DNA from: Thermoprotei archaeon ex4572_64
Lineage (GTDB): Archaea > Thermoproteota > Thermoprotei > Thermoproteales > Thermocladiaceae
Length of the DNA stretch: 6,599 bases
Direction of reading: 5' to 3'
NCBI GenBank assembly: GCA_002254895.1
Contig: NJDF01000050.1
Span: 1 to 6,599 of the forward strand
Of this stretch, positions 1 to 5,084 are shown piece after piece. Within the stretch, counting starts at the first letter, position 1. Every line of letters starts with the position of its first letter. The position numbers were made by a program, and so were the translations under genes. The notes below the pieces were generated by a model. It had not been told where the DNA came from. It did not search any database and worked only from the letters and a program-made list of their open reading frames with translations.

Positions 1-225
1 AATGTTAAGTTCCCTGTAGACCCCTTACTCATTAAGAAACACTTTCTAGATCCTCCAATAAATAGGAATTACAGAATAGTATTTGGAGAACTTGATGAGA
101 AAGGATTAATAGAACTTCTAGTTCATGAGCACGACTTCAGTAAAGATAGAGTTTTAAGAGGTGTTGAAAGGTTGAAGAAGGCTTTAAGTAAGAGAAAAGA
201 ATCAACACTAGATTCCTTCTTTTAA
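1..225 (+). CDS. fen: Flap endonuclease 1 (FEN-1), C-terminal end only
   Basis: The reading frame is open from the first base to a TAA stop and gives the last 74 residues; the start and the catalytic N-terminal and internal regions lie left of the window. The segment reads like the end of archaeal FEN-1: a VDP...HFLDPP element, then FGELDEKGLIELLVHEHDFS and RVLRGVERLKKAL, matching the family's C-terminal helices after the H3TH region. It ends in STLDSFF, a PCNA-interacting (PIP) box at 199-222. FEN-1 is a structure-specific nuclease that removes 5' flaps during Okazaki fragment maturation and repair, guided by PCNA. One oddity is that the first PIP position is Glu instead of the usual Gln. 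The 90 bases to the next gene carry a separate promoter-like sequence. The family call is very secure; only the truncation by the window edge limits it. Confidence 0.93.
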   Translation, partial: NVKFPVDPLLIKKHFLDPPINRNYRIVFGELDEKGLIELLVHEHDFSKDRVLRGVERLKKALSKRKESTLDSFF

Positions 226-278
226 GAAAAGATCAACCACAATTACACTAATCGTTAATAATAAAGAAAATTAAACGT

Positions 279-289
279 GTAATTTATTC
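279..289 (+). promoter_or_regulatory. Possible TATA box for the NurA-like gene
   Basis: GTAATTTATTC is an AT-rich TATA-like element centred about 31 bases before the ATG at 316. An out-of-frame ATG at 312 opens only a three-codon reading frame. No Shine-Dalgarno site stands out, apart from a weak AAGGAAG at 303-309 that sits too near the start. The spacing is slightly long compared with the other promoters in this window, so this is tentative. Confidence 0.28.
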
Positions 290-315
290 TCTACCTACTA
301 GTAAGGAAGTTATGA

Positions 316-816
316 ATGAGTAGTACTATCTTTGAACTCTATAAGGTACTAGAATCTAAAGCATTCTCAATTCTTAAAGATTCTAATAAACTTCAAAACA
401 TCATTAACAACTACGTTGATAAGGTCTATGAAGCAGCATCTATTGTCAAGAAGGCACATATTGTAGCTGTAGATTCTAGTTTTCTAGAAATACACTACAC
501 AACATATTTAAGATCTATTATCTCAATTGCTGGATTATGCTCATTTAAGAAACCTCTAATCATGATAAGAATATCATCACTTGTAGGTAGTGAACTTACT
601 GATGAAGCTAAAGCTCTAGAATTCAAGATTGCGAATAAGTTATTATTAGAGATAGACAATAAGGAGAGTCTAGTAATAGTCCTAATTGATGGATTATTAA
701 GTAGTGGGTCTTACAGATGTCTTAGAGAAATGAAGAGACTTTTAAGTAATGTTAAGTCTAGAAATTGTGTAGTACTTGCACACACTATACTCTACATGTT
801 CGTAGTCAATTCTTGA
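316..816 (+). CDS. Short NurA-domain-like protein (possible minimal or truncated nuclease)
   Basis: This 166-residue protein resembles the N-terminal half of NurA, the archaeal 5'-3' nuclease that works with the HerA helicase in DNA end resection. What I see: a strand ending in IVAVDSSF (Asp53), matching the VDGS motif; ALEFKIANKLL (Glu102), matching the R/E-helix motif; and LVIVLIDGLLSSGS (Asp125), matching the LIDG motif. These are the expected order and spacing of the acidic metal ligands D58, E114 and D131 of Sulfolobus NurA. NurA proteins are usually well over 300 residues; the C-terminal half, which carries further conserved Tyr and His residues, is absent here. No continuation is visible in another frame, because the convergent zinc-ribbon gene occupies that DNA. 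It may be a stand-alone short family member or a truncated remnant. No HerA gene lies in the window. The NurA assignment is from motifs only. Confidence 0.55.
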   Translation: MSSTIFELYKVLESKAFSILKDSNKLQNIINNYVDKVYEAASIVKKAHIVAVDSSFLEIHYTTYLRSIISIAGLCSFKKPLIMIRISSLVGSELTDEAKALEFKIANKLLLEIDNKESLVIVLIDGLLSSGSYRCLREMKRLLSNVKSRNCVVLAHTILYMFVVNS

Positions 817-954
817 GAAATGGCGATTACAGTATGGACATCTACCATTATACGTTGTCTGTACTCTCTTATAGATTTCATTGAAGGTTAAGATTTTTCG
901 AAATCTCATAATGATAGATTTGCAGTACTTACAGTAAACTTCAATTGGCATCAT
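742..954 (-). CDS. Small zinc-ribbon protein
   Basis: This 70-residue protein has two CxxC knuckles, CKYC (Cys8, Cys11) and CPYC (Cys39, Cys42), about 27 residues apart, the layout of a zinc ribbon. It starts MMPIEVYCKYC, which resembles small archaeal zinc-ribbon proteins of unknown role; a nucleic-acid or protein-binding function is inference. Two ATG codons stand in tandem (954 and 951), and a good TATA-like box at 972-981 places the transcription start at or next to them, so the mRNA is probably leaderless. Its last 25 codons, counting the stop, overlap the end of the NurA-like gene on the other strand. The four cysteines lie before that overlap, so the metal site does not depend on it. 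The regular cysteine spacing and promoter make it a likely real gene despite its size. Confidence 0.62.
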   Translation of the reverse strand: MMPIEVYCKYCKSIIMRFRKILTFNEIYKRVQTTYNGRCPYCNRHFSRIDYEHVEYSVCKYYTISRLNIT

Positions 955-971
955 GTTCTTTATGTGTTACC

Positions 972-981
972 TAAATATAAA
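972..981 (-). promoter_or_regulatory. TATA box of the zinc-ribbon gene
   Basis: On the minus strand this reads TTTATATTTA. Its centre is about 23 to 26 bases upstream of the tandem ATG codons at 954 and 951, so transcription should begin at the start codon. Confidence 0.45.
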
Positions 982-999
982 TTAAATGCTTGAAATTCA

Positions 1000-1030
1000 G
1001 AAAATAATTTTTAAAAGTTAAAAATATAAT
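1000..1030 (-). terminator. T-rich terminator-like tract after the RHH gene
   Basis: Read on the minus strand, the region downstream of the ribbon-helix-helix gene contains several T runs (five, four and four Ts) broken by short A-rich pieces. Archaeal RNA polymerase stops at such T-rich tracts without needing a hairpin. It also separates this gene from the promoter of the zinc-ribbon gene. The assignment rests on composition only. Confidence 0.35.
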
Positions 1031-1065
1031 GTATACTGGATGATTAGGTAAACGTCGCTACTGAT

Positions 1066-1248
1066 TCATGATGTGTAGAACCCGGGATGATTCTTCCTAC
1101 AAATCTCATCACAATTCTTAAACTTCTCAAGAAGTACTTGAAGAGCCCATAATATGCACTCATTAATACTGTTAAACCCTCTCTCTTTACAACTAGTTAC
1201 TAGCTTCTCATACTCATCCTCACTTAAAGTCACTAGTAATTGAACCAT
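1066..1248 (-). CDS. Ribbon-helix-helix (CopG/Arc-like) small DNA-binding protein
   Basis: This 60-residue protein fits the ribbon-helix-helix pattern. Residues 1-8 (MVQLLVTL) form the expected short beta strand, SEDEYEKLVTSCKERG (about 9-24) the first helix, and SINECILWALQVLLEKF (about 27-43) the second helix, with the typical turn (GFNS) between them. Such proteins bind DNA as dimers through the paired strands and act as repressors, antitoxins or copy-number regulators. No toxin gene (for example a PIN-domain protein) lies beside it, so an antitoxin role is not supported; a small transcription regulator is more likely. The C-terminal tail has two cysteines of unknown meaning. The start is an ATG 28 bases downstream of a clear TATA-like box. 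The fold is inferred from pattern, without a profile search. Confidence 0.6.
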   Translation of the reverse strand: MVQLLVTLSEDEYEKLVTSCKERGFNSINECILWALQVLLEKFKNCDEICRKNHPGFYTS

Positions 1249-1270
1249 TGATTATGAGTATAATTGAAAC

Positions 1271-1280
1271 TTATTTAAAA
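1271..1280 (-). promoter_or_regulatory. TATA box of the RHH gene
   Basis: TTTTAAATAA on the minus strand, centred about 28 bases before the ATG at 1248. The sequence just upstream (GGTTAG) is purine-rich, as a BRE would be. A leaderless transcript is expected. Confidence 0.45.
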
Positions 1281-1328
1281 CTAACCTGTAAAATCTAGTC
1301 AAATTTCTACAGGAATACTAATGACATA

Positions 1329-1598
1329 CTAATTCAAGATCTTATTTAGAGATTCATCGTTAAGAATTTCTAGATATCTAATACCCTTCTCACTTAGGTT
1401 AATTAAGCCATTACTTTCATTAATTAAGTCAAGTATGTGGAAGATCCAATCTCTACGTACATTTAATCCTTTACTTCTTAAGGAATCTATAATTTTATTC
1501 ATAACCTTATAGAACTCTTCAACCTTTAAAGATCCTCTCTTTGCAATTAAAGTTACGGTTAAGACTCTAATGATGAACTTCTCATCTAAACTACTCAT
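1329..1598 (-). CDS. Hypothetical small protein, possibly winged-helix
   Basis: I do not recognise this 89-residue protein. It appears helical and charged with no cysteines, signal peptide or membrane segment. The pattern is an N-terminal helix, a GSLKVEEFYKVMNKII helix region, an RRDWIFHILDLINES helix, and then NGLINLSEKGIRYLEIL near the C-terminus, which resembles the strand-turn-helix of a winged-helix DNA-binding domain (G.I.LSEKG..YL). That is a suggestion from pattern only. I chose the ATG at 1598; a TTG at 1601 directly before it is also possible and adds one residue. The TATA-like sequence at 1624-1633 is about 30 bases upstream and is shared with the divergent methyltransferase gene, so the two could be regulated together. 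Confidence 0.5.
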   Translation of the reverse strand: MSSLDEKFIIRVLTVTLIAKRGSLKVEEFYKVMNKIIDSLRSKGLNVRRDWIFHILDLINESNGLINLSEKGIRYLEILNDESLNKILN

Positions 1599-1623
1599 CA
1601 ATCTTGAAAAGCTACTTAAACTT

Positions 1624-1634
1624 GAATTTATAGA
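1624..1634. promoter_or_regulatory. Shared TATA-like element between divergent genes
   Basis: GAATTTATAGA reads as a TATA box on both strands (TTTATAG on plus, TATAAAT on minus). On the minus strand it lies about 28 to 31 bases before the 1601/1598 starts. On the plus strand it would start transcription near 1655, leaving a leader of about 13 bases before the GTG at 1668. It is the only good candidate in the 69-base gap for either gene. Confidence 0.3.
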
Positions 1635-1667
1635 TTATGCTTATTCTAAATTCGTATAGAGAGAAGT

Positions 1668-2534
1668 GTGAAAGTGTTTAAATGGAAATTTAAGAACATT
1701 CCAATACTCACGTATTGGGATTTAGAGAGTATAGTTAGTAGTGCAAGTCTCAACTACGTCAATACTCATGGATTTAAAGTTGAAGTTAAAGATCAAGAAG
1801 TTATTATTGATAATGAAGTTCTAGATCTTGACTACATAATCAACTACTTCACCAAAATTCATAAGAGATTTAGTGATGAGGCGTGTAAGCCTCTCTTCAT
1901 GGTTATTAATGGTGAGTTAGCTAGACTTGAAGTTAGGGGTGAGAACTACTACAAGCTATGTCAAGTACTTAACGAATGGGCTCCTACACTCATCATTAAC
2001 GGCATAGTTATGCATACCTTGAAGGAAAATCCCATTACTGAAGCTTTTAAGAAAGTTAAGTATTTGAGATGTAATGGTATTGCACTAGACACATGTACAG
2101 GTCTTGGATATACTGTACATGCCCTATTAAGAAGAGGTGCAAGGTCAGTAATTACTGTAGAGATTGATGAGAATGTTCTAGAACTATCAACATACAACAG
2201 TTACAGTAAGTGTTTAGAGAGTAGTGAAGTAATGATCATTAATGACTCGATATTAAACGTTATCCCTGAATTTAAGGATAACTACTTCACAACCATACTA
2301 CACGATCCTCCTAGATTAATGAGTGAGACAGGTGATCTTTACGGTCAAGAACTTTATAAAGAATTTTACAGAATTTTGAAGAAAGGAGGAACGCTCTTCC
2401 ACTACACAGGAGCTACAGGTTCTAAGTATAGAGGTCTTGATGTTCTTAAAGGTGTTGTTAAGAGATTAAGAGATACTGGCTTTGAAATAGTTAAAGTAAT
2501 TGAGGGTTTTGGAGTATTTGCAAGAAAGTCATAG
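1668..2534 (+). CDS. SAM-dependent methyltransferase, COG2521-like archaeal family
   Basis: This 288-residue protein has a class I (Rossmann-fold) methyltransferase domain from about residue 112 to the end, after a less conserved N-terminal domain of about 110 residues. Motif I is ALDTCTGLGYTV (Asp141 to Val150), binding S-adenosylmethionine. The acidic residue after strand 2 is Glu165 (VITVEID), Asp193 lies in the next loop, and motif IV is ILHDPPRL (Asp213-Pro-Pro-Arg), followed by FYRILKKGGTLFHYTG. The DTCTGLGYT, HDPPR and LFHY signatures are those of the predicted archaeal methyltransferases of COG2521, whose substrate I do not know to be established. The DPP motif resembles the NPPY-type motifs of nucleic-acid methylases but does not prove an RNA or DNA target. 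The start is GTG; no ATG is near. The gene ends 6 bases inside the end of the convergent HD gene. Confidence 0.82.
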   Translation: MKVFKWKFKNIPILTYWDLESIVSSASLNYVNTHGFKVEVKDQEVIIDNEVLDLDYIINYFTKIHKRFSDEACKPLFMVINGELARLEVRGENYYKLCQVLNEWAPTLIINGIVMHTLKENPITEAFKKVKYLRCNGIALDTCTGLGYTVHALLRRGARSVITVEIDENVLELSTYNSYSKCLESSEVMIINDSILNVIPEFKDNYFTTILHDPPRLMSETGDLYGQELYKEFYRILKKGGTLFHYTGATGSKYRGLDVLKGVVKRLRDTGFEIVKVIEGFGVFARKS

Positions 2535-4256
2535 TGATACTTCTAAGATACTAGCAATACTTCTATACTTATCACAGTAATCTCTTAAAGCATTTACAAA
2601 AGCTGAGACAATACATTCCTTTAAAACTCTCATTACCTCTTCATTAAGACATCTAAGTTTATCAACATTGAGGTATATGAAGAAGTGAGGCGATATTAAC
2701 CATGCATCAAGTATAGATTTCACTAAAGGTGATACCTTATCAAGACTAACAACTCTATCACTCGATAATATACTTATTTTAGATTCAGGTTCAAACCATC
2801 TGTAGCCAATGATTATTAATGAATAGTCATTACGTATAAGTTCAATAATACTGTTAATACATTCAACTTCTAGATCAGCATTAAGACTAGTCTTTATCTG
2901 CAATTCATGTATAAGTCTTGTCTTGAAGAGGTTTAGAAAGAAGTTCATCTGTTCAGGATCTCTAACCCACTCATCAATAAGTTCATCAATTACTCTATTC
3001 AAGCCTTTTAAGTATCCAAACTTTTCAAAGAGGTTTAAAAACTCAACATCTCTCTTCCATAAGCTTTTGAAAGTTGATTTTCTAGCAATTATAGAATCTA
3101 TGAGTGTAGATATGTAGTTAAGCTTATTCTTAACTTTCAACTGTAGATTTATGAGTAGTGATGTTAAGTAGTGATCAGTAATTTTCAAAACTTCACAACT
3201 CTCTAATTGACCTGTTATGAATCTAGCTAACGTATTGATGTAGTTCTTCAACTCTTCAAAATCCACATCTCTAAATCTTGTAATTAATGTTCTAACAAGT
3301 TCTCTCGTCAACGTTGTTAACAGAGTTACTTTATGATGTAGATAAACCCACTTGTATAAGTTGTATCTAGCAATGACGAACCCTTCAAGACATGCTCTTG
3401 CCTTCTCATCAAAAACTATATCGTGATTGATAACTCTTAAATTGTCAAGAATTCTCTCAATGTCACTAGTAGTTAAATTTGTACTTACACTAGCACCTGT
3501 AAAGTATAGATCTCTAAGTATGTAATCAATTCTGTCAGCATCAAGTTCACCACTTAGAACATTTGATATAAGTTCAACTCTTCTAAAATCATCAGGTTCA
3601 AAACTTCTCAGATAGTTAAGATCAGGTACATACCGTATAGAGTCTTCAACTCTTAAAAGTTTCTTAAAGATTTTTGTAAAGAGTAATAACTTTACTGTTC
3701 TTAAATTAATGTGTGGGTTAGTCTCATTAATTATTTTCAAGAGATCATCATTGTATGTGAGTGTCATGTACGTTATCCACTCATGCTCTTTAGCAATATT
3801 TAGACAATCATTTATAAATAAAATTCTATCTCTACACACATCACCATCTAGGTAGTTAAGCACTTTAACTAGTGATGGAATGGTTATAGACTCTGTAGAG
3901 TGTGAAAACGGTAAATGTCCAAGATCGTGTAGAAGTGCAGCAAATCTTACATGAAGTATTAATCCATCTCTCGACTCGTCATGTATTTCTAGATTTTCAA
4001 GTATTTTCTTAACCTCACTTCTCTCTAGGTTTTTAAGTAAATTTCTAGTCATGAGAGTAGAAACATGAAGTACACCTAAACTATGTTCAAAACGTGTATG
4101 TCTTGCTGATGGGTATACTTGATAAGCAAGACCAAGTTGATAAACATATTTAAGTCTCTGAACATGTTGTGAATTATCTATAAGTTCAACCTCATCACTA
4201 GTTAACTTAATCCATCCATGTACAGGATCACGAATTTGTTTACTAAATCTTAACAC
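2529..4256 (-). CDS. HD-domain phosphohydrolase (SAMHD1/dGTPase-like, COG1078 type)
   Basis: This 575-residue protein opens with KQIRDPVHGWIKLTSDEVELID, the usual start of the COG1078 HD family, which includes dNTP triphosphohydrolases related to SAMHD1. The metal site is complete: RFEHSLG (His58), LLHDLGHLPFSHS (His110, Asp111, His114, His119) and DADRIDYILRD (Asp241, with Arg242 and Tyr245 in the places of SAMHD1 Lys312 and Tyr315). His53 and Arg55 precede the first ligand. Hydrolysis of dNTPs to deoxynucleosides and triphosphate is therefore likely, though substrate and nucleotide activation cannot be read from the sequence. The remainder (about 300 to 575) is helical with no motif I recognise. 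The start is GTG, with a TATA-like box about 29 bases upstream, so the mRNA is probably leaderless. The stop overlaps the convergent methyltransferase stop by 6 bases. The active site is intact and no frameshift is seen. Confidence 0.9.
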   Translation of the reverse strand: MLRFSKQIRDPVHGWIKLTSDEVELIDNSQHVQRLKYVYQLGLAYQVYPSARHTRFEHSLGVLHVSTLMTRNLLKNLERSEVKKILENLEIHDESRDGLILHVRFAALLHDLGHLPFSHSTESITIPSLVKVLNYLDGDVCRDRILFINDCLNIAKEHEWITYMTLTYNDDLLKIINETNPHINLRTVKLLLFTKIFKKLLRVEDSIRYVPDLNYLRSFEPDDFRRVELISNVLSGELDADRIDYILRDLYFTGASVSTNLTTSDIERILDNLRVINHDIVFDEKARACLEGFVIARYNLYKWVYLHHKVTLLTTLTRELVRTLITRFRDVDFEELKNYINTLARFITGQLESCEVLKITDHYLTSLLINLQLKVKNKLNYISTLIDSIIARKSTFKSLWKRDVEFLNLFEKFGYLKGLNRVIDELIDEWVRDPEQMNFFLNLFKTRLIHELQIKTSLNADLEVECINSIIELIRNDYSLIIIGYRWFEPESKISILSSDRVVSLDKVSPLVKSILDAWLISPHFFIYLNVDKLRCLNEEVMRVLKECIVSAFVNALRDYCDKYRSIASILEVSL

Positions 4257-4280
4257 TACAACTTAATCATATAATTAGAA

Positions 4281-4289
4281 ATTAAAACT
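4281..4289 (-). promoter_or_regulatory. Possible TATA box of the HD gene
   Basis: On the minus strand AGTTTTAAT is centred about 29 bases before the GTG start at 4256. A second candidate (ATTTTTAAG, about 4292-4300) would give a short leader. The T run there could alternatively end a transcript coming from further upstream. Confidence 0.35.
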
Positions 4290-4608
4290 TACTTAAAAAT
4301 TAATGTTAAGTGCTCTCTACTGAAAGTTCAGTATAGGTCTTCTAGTTTCCTATGGCTCATCACACCTACTACTCTTTCCCCTGGTATTTATAGGATATGT
4401 CGGATAATCCTTTACATACACTTGAGTATGGATTAGAAACATGTAGGTAGTAAAGCTGAGCTAATACATAAAGAACTTGAATTAGATGTAAACACAATAT
4501 CAACATACGTACTAACATAAGACTACTCAAATACTTAAGAAGAAATAAACACCTACTAAAAGAACAAAAAACTTAAGACATAAATATATCTTACCTTGAG
4601 GCAGTCAG

Positions 4609-4618
4609 TTTTTTAAAG
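4609..4618 (+). promoter_or_regulatory. TATA box of rps17
   Basis: TTTTTTAAAG is centred about 27 bases before the ATG at 4641, giving a leaderless mRNA. An equally good TATA-like sequence (TAAATATAT, 4581-4589) would start transcription near 4610 and give a leader of about 30 bases. A highly expressed ribosomal gene could use both. Confidence 0.42.
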
Positions 4619-4640
4619 CTTATCACGCACTTCATAATGA

Positions 4641-5084
4641 ATGGTTAAGGTTAAAGAACTTTCTGAAAGACCGAGACCTGGAGATGTTGTTGAATTTCCA
4701 GATGGCGTTAAGGTTAGAGTTAGACACATAGGTATTCCATGGATGTTACCGCCAAGAAAGGTATGTACTGATCCTAAATGTCCATGGCATGGACATTTAA
4801 AGATTAGAGGAAGTATTATTGAGGGTAGAGTTGTTAAGATTTATCAAAATACAGTAACTATTCTTCATGAGTGGCTACACTACAACACTAAGTATAAGAG
4901 GTATGAGAGAAGACGTAGAAAGATTCATGCAAGACTTCCACCATGCATTGATGTTAAGATTGGAGATCTAGTATATATTGGTGAGACAAGGCCATTAGCT
5001 AAAACAATAGCTCACGTAGTTGTTGGTACTAAAGATGATGTAACTTACGTGAGACCAGTAATTGAAAGGCTTGAAAGGACTTAA
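4641..5084 (+). CDS. rps17: Small ribosomal subunit protein uS17 (S17P), archaeal type
   Basis: This 147-residue protein is archaeal uS17, which binds 16S rRNA early in small-subunit assembly. The core runs from about residue 45 to 128: CPWHGHLKIRGSIIEGRVV, then HYNTKYKRYERRRRKIHARLPPC, then IGDLVYIGETRPLAKTIAHVVV. These are the signature segments of archaeal S17P and eukaryotic uS17 (yeast and human S11). About 40 residues precede the core, with CTDPKCPWHGH (Cys42, Cys47, His50, His52) at the junction. The start fits the leaderless TATA spacing. In most archaea this gene lies in the S10/spc cluster between rpl29/rnp1 and rpl14; here its neighbours are an HD phosphohydrolase and a Tan1-like protein. 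Its stop overlaps the convergent THUMP gene by 4 bases. The identification is secure. Confidence 0.95.
   Translation: MVKVKELSERPRPGDVVEFPDGVKVRVRHIGIPWMLPPRKVCTDPKCPWHGHLKIRGSIIEGRVVKIYQNTVTILHEWLHYNTKYKRYERRRRKIHARLPPCIDVKIGDLVYIGETRPLAKTIAHVVVGTKDDVTYVRPVIERLERT

Larger units (their letters stand above)
4257..4640. other. 384-base divergent intergenic region with structured segment
   Basis: This gap separates the starts of the HD gene (-) and rps17 (+), and is long for this compact window. Its two ends hold the promoters of those genes. In between I see no convincing protein gene. There is a near-palindrome at 4319-4334, a strong minus-strand TATA-like sequence (TATAAATA, 4385-4392), a set of nested pairings across 4354-4462, and a 49-codon minus-strand frame (4369-4518) with a hydrophobic start. 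The 4350-4410 part looks richer in G+C than the flanks, which in a thermophile can mark a structured RNA. No tRNA, SRP RNA, RNase P RNA or rRNA signature was recognised. Confidence 0.5.

Noticed and set aside
1040..1090. C/D-box-like order on the plus strand: ATGATTA, CTGA, ATGATGT, ATGA with 14, 3 and 12 base spacing.
   Set aside because: Three of the four boxes have a mismatch, no closing stem forms, and the second half lies in the RHH coding sequence on the other strand. The spacing is appealing but the evidence is too weak for an RNA gene.
1066..1248. RHH protein as the antitoxin of a toxin-antitoxin pair.
   Set aside because: No PIN, RelE, MazF or other toxin-like gene is adjacent; the neighbours are a zinc-ribbon protein and an unrecognised protein with separate promoters.
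1961..2197. Minus-strand open frame of 78 codons.
   Set aside because: It lies fully inside the methyltransferase gene, opposite its SAM-binding motif, and has no family resemblance; it is a shadow frame.
2787..2800. T-arm-like GGTTCAAACC as a sign of a tRNA.
   Set aside because: It is coding sequence of the HD gene on the other strand (WFEPES), and no acceptor, D-arm or anticodon stem can be placed around it.
2923..3117. Plus-strand open frame of 64 codons.
   Set aside because: It lies fully inside the HD gene on the opposite strand with no promoter or recognisable motif; it is a shadow frame.
316..4256. NurA-like, methyltransferase and HD dNTPase genes read as one defence system.
   Set aside because: The genes are on opposite strands with separate promoters and no shared operon, and the methyltransferase and HD families are widespread in archaea; there is no positive evidence of joint function.
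4361..4555. CACCTACTA occurring near 4363 and again near 4550 as a repeat or regulator site.
   Set aside because: Only two short copies about 185 bases apart with irregular flanks; not enough to call a repeat element or CRISPR-like array.
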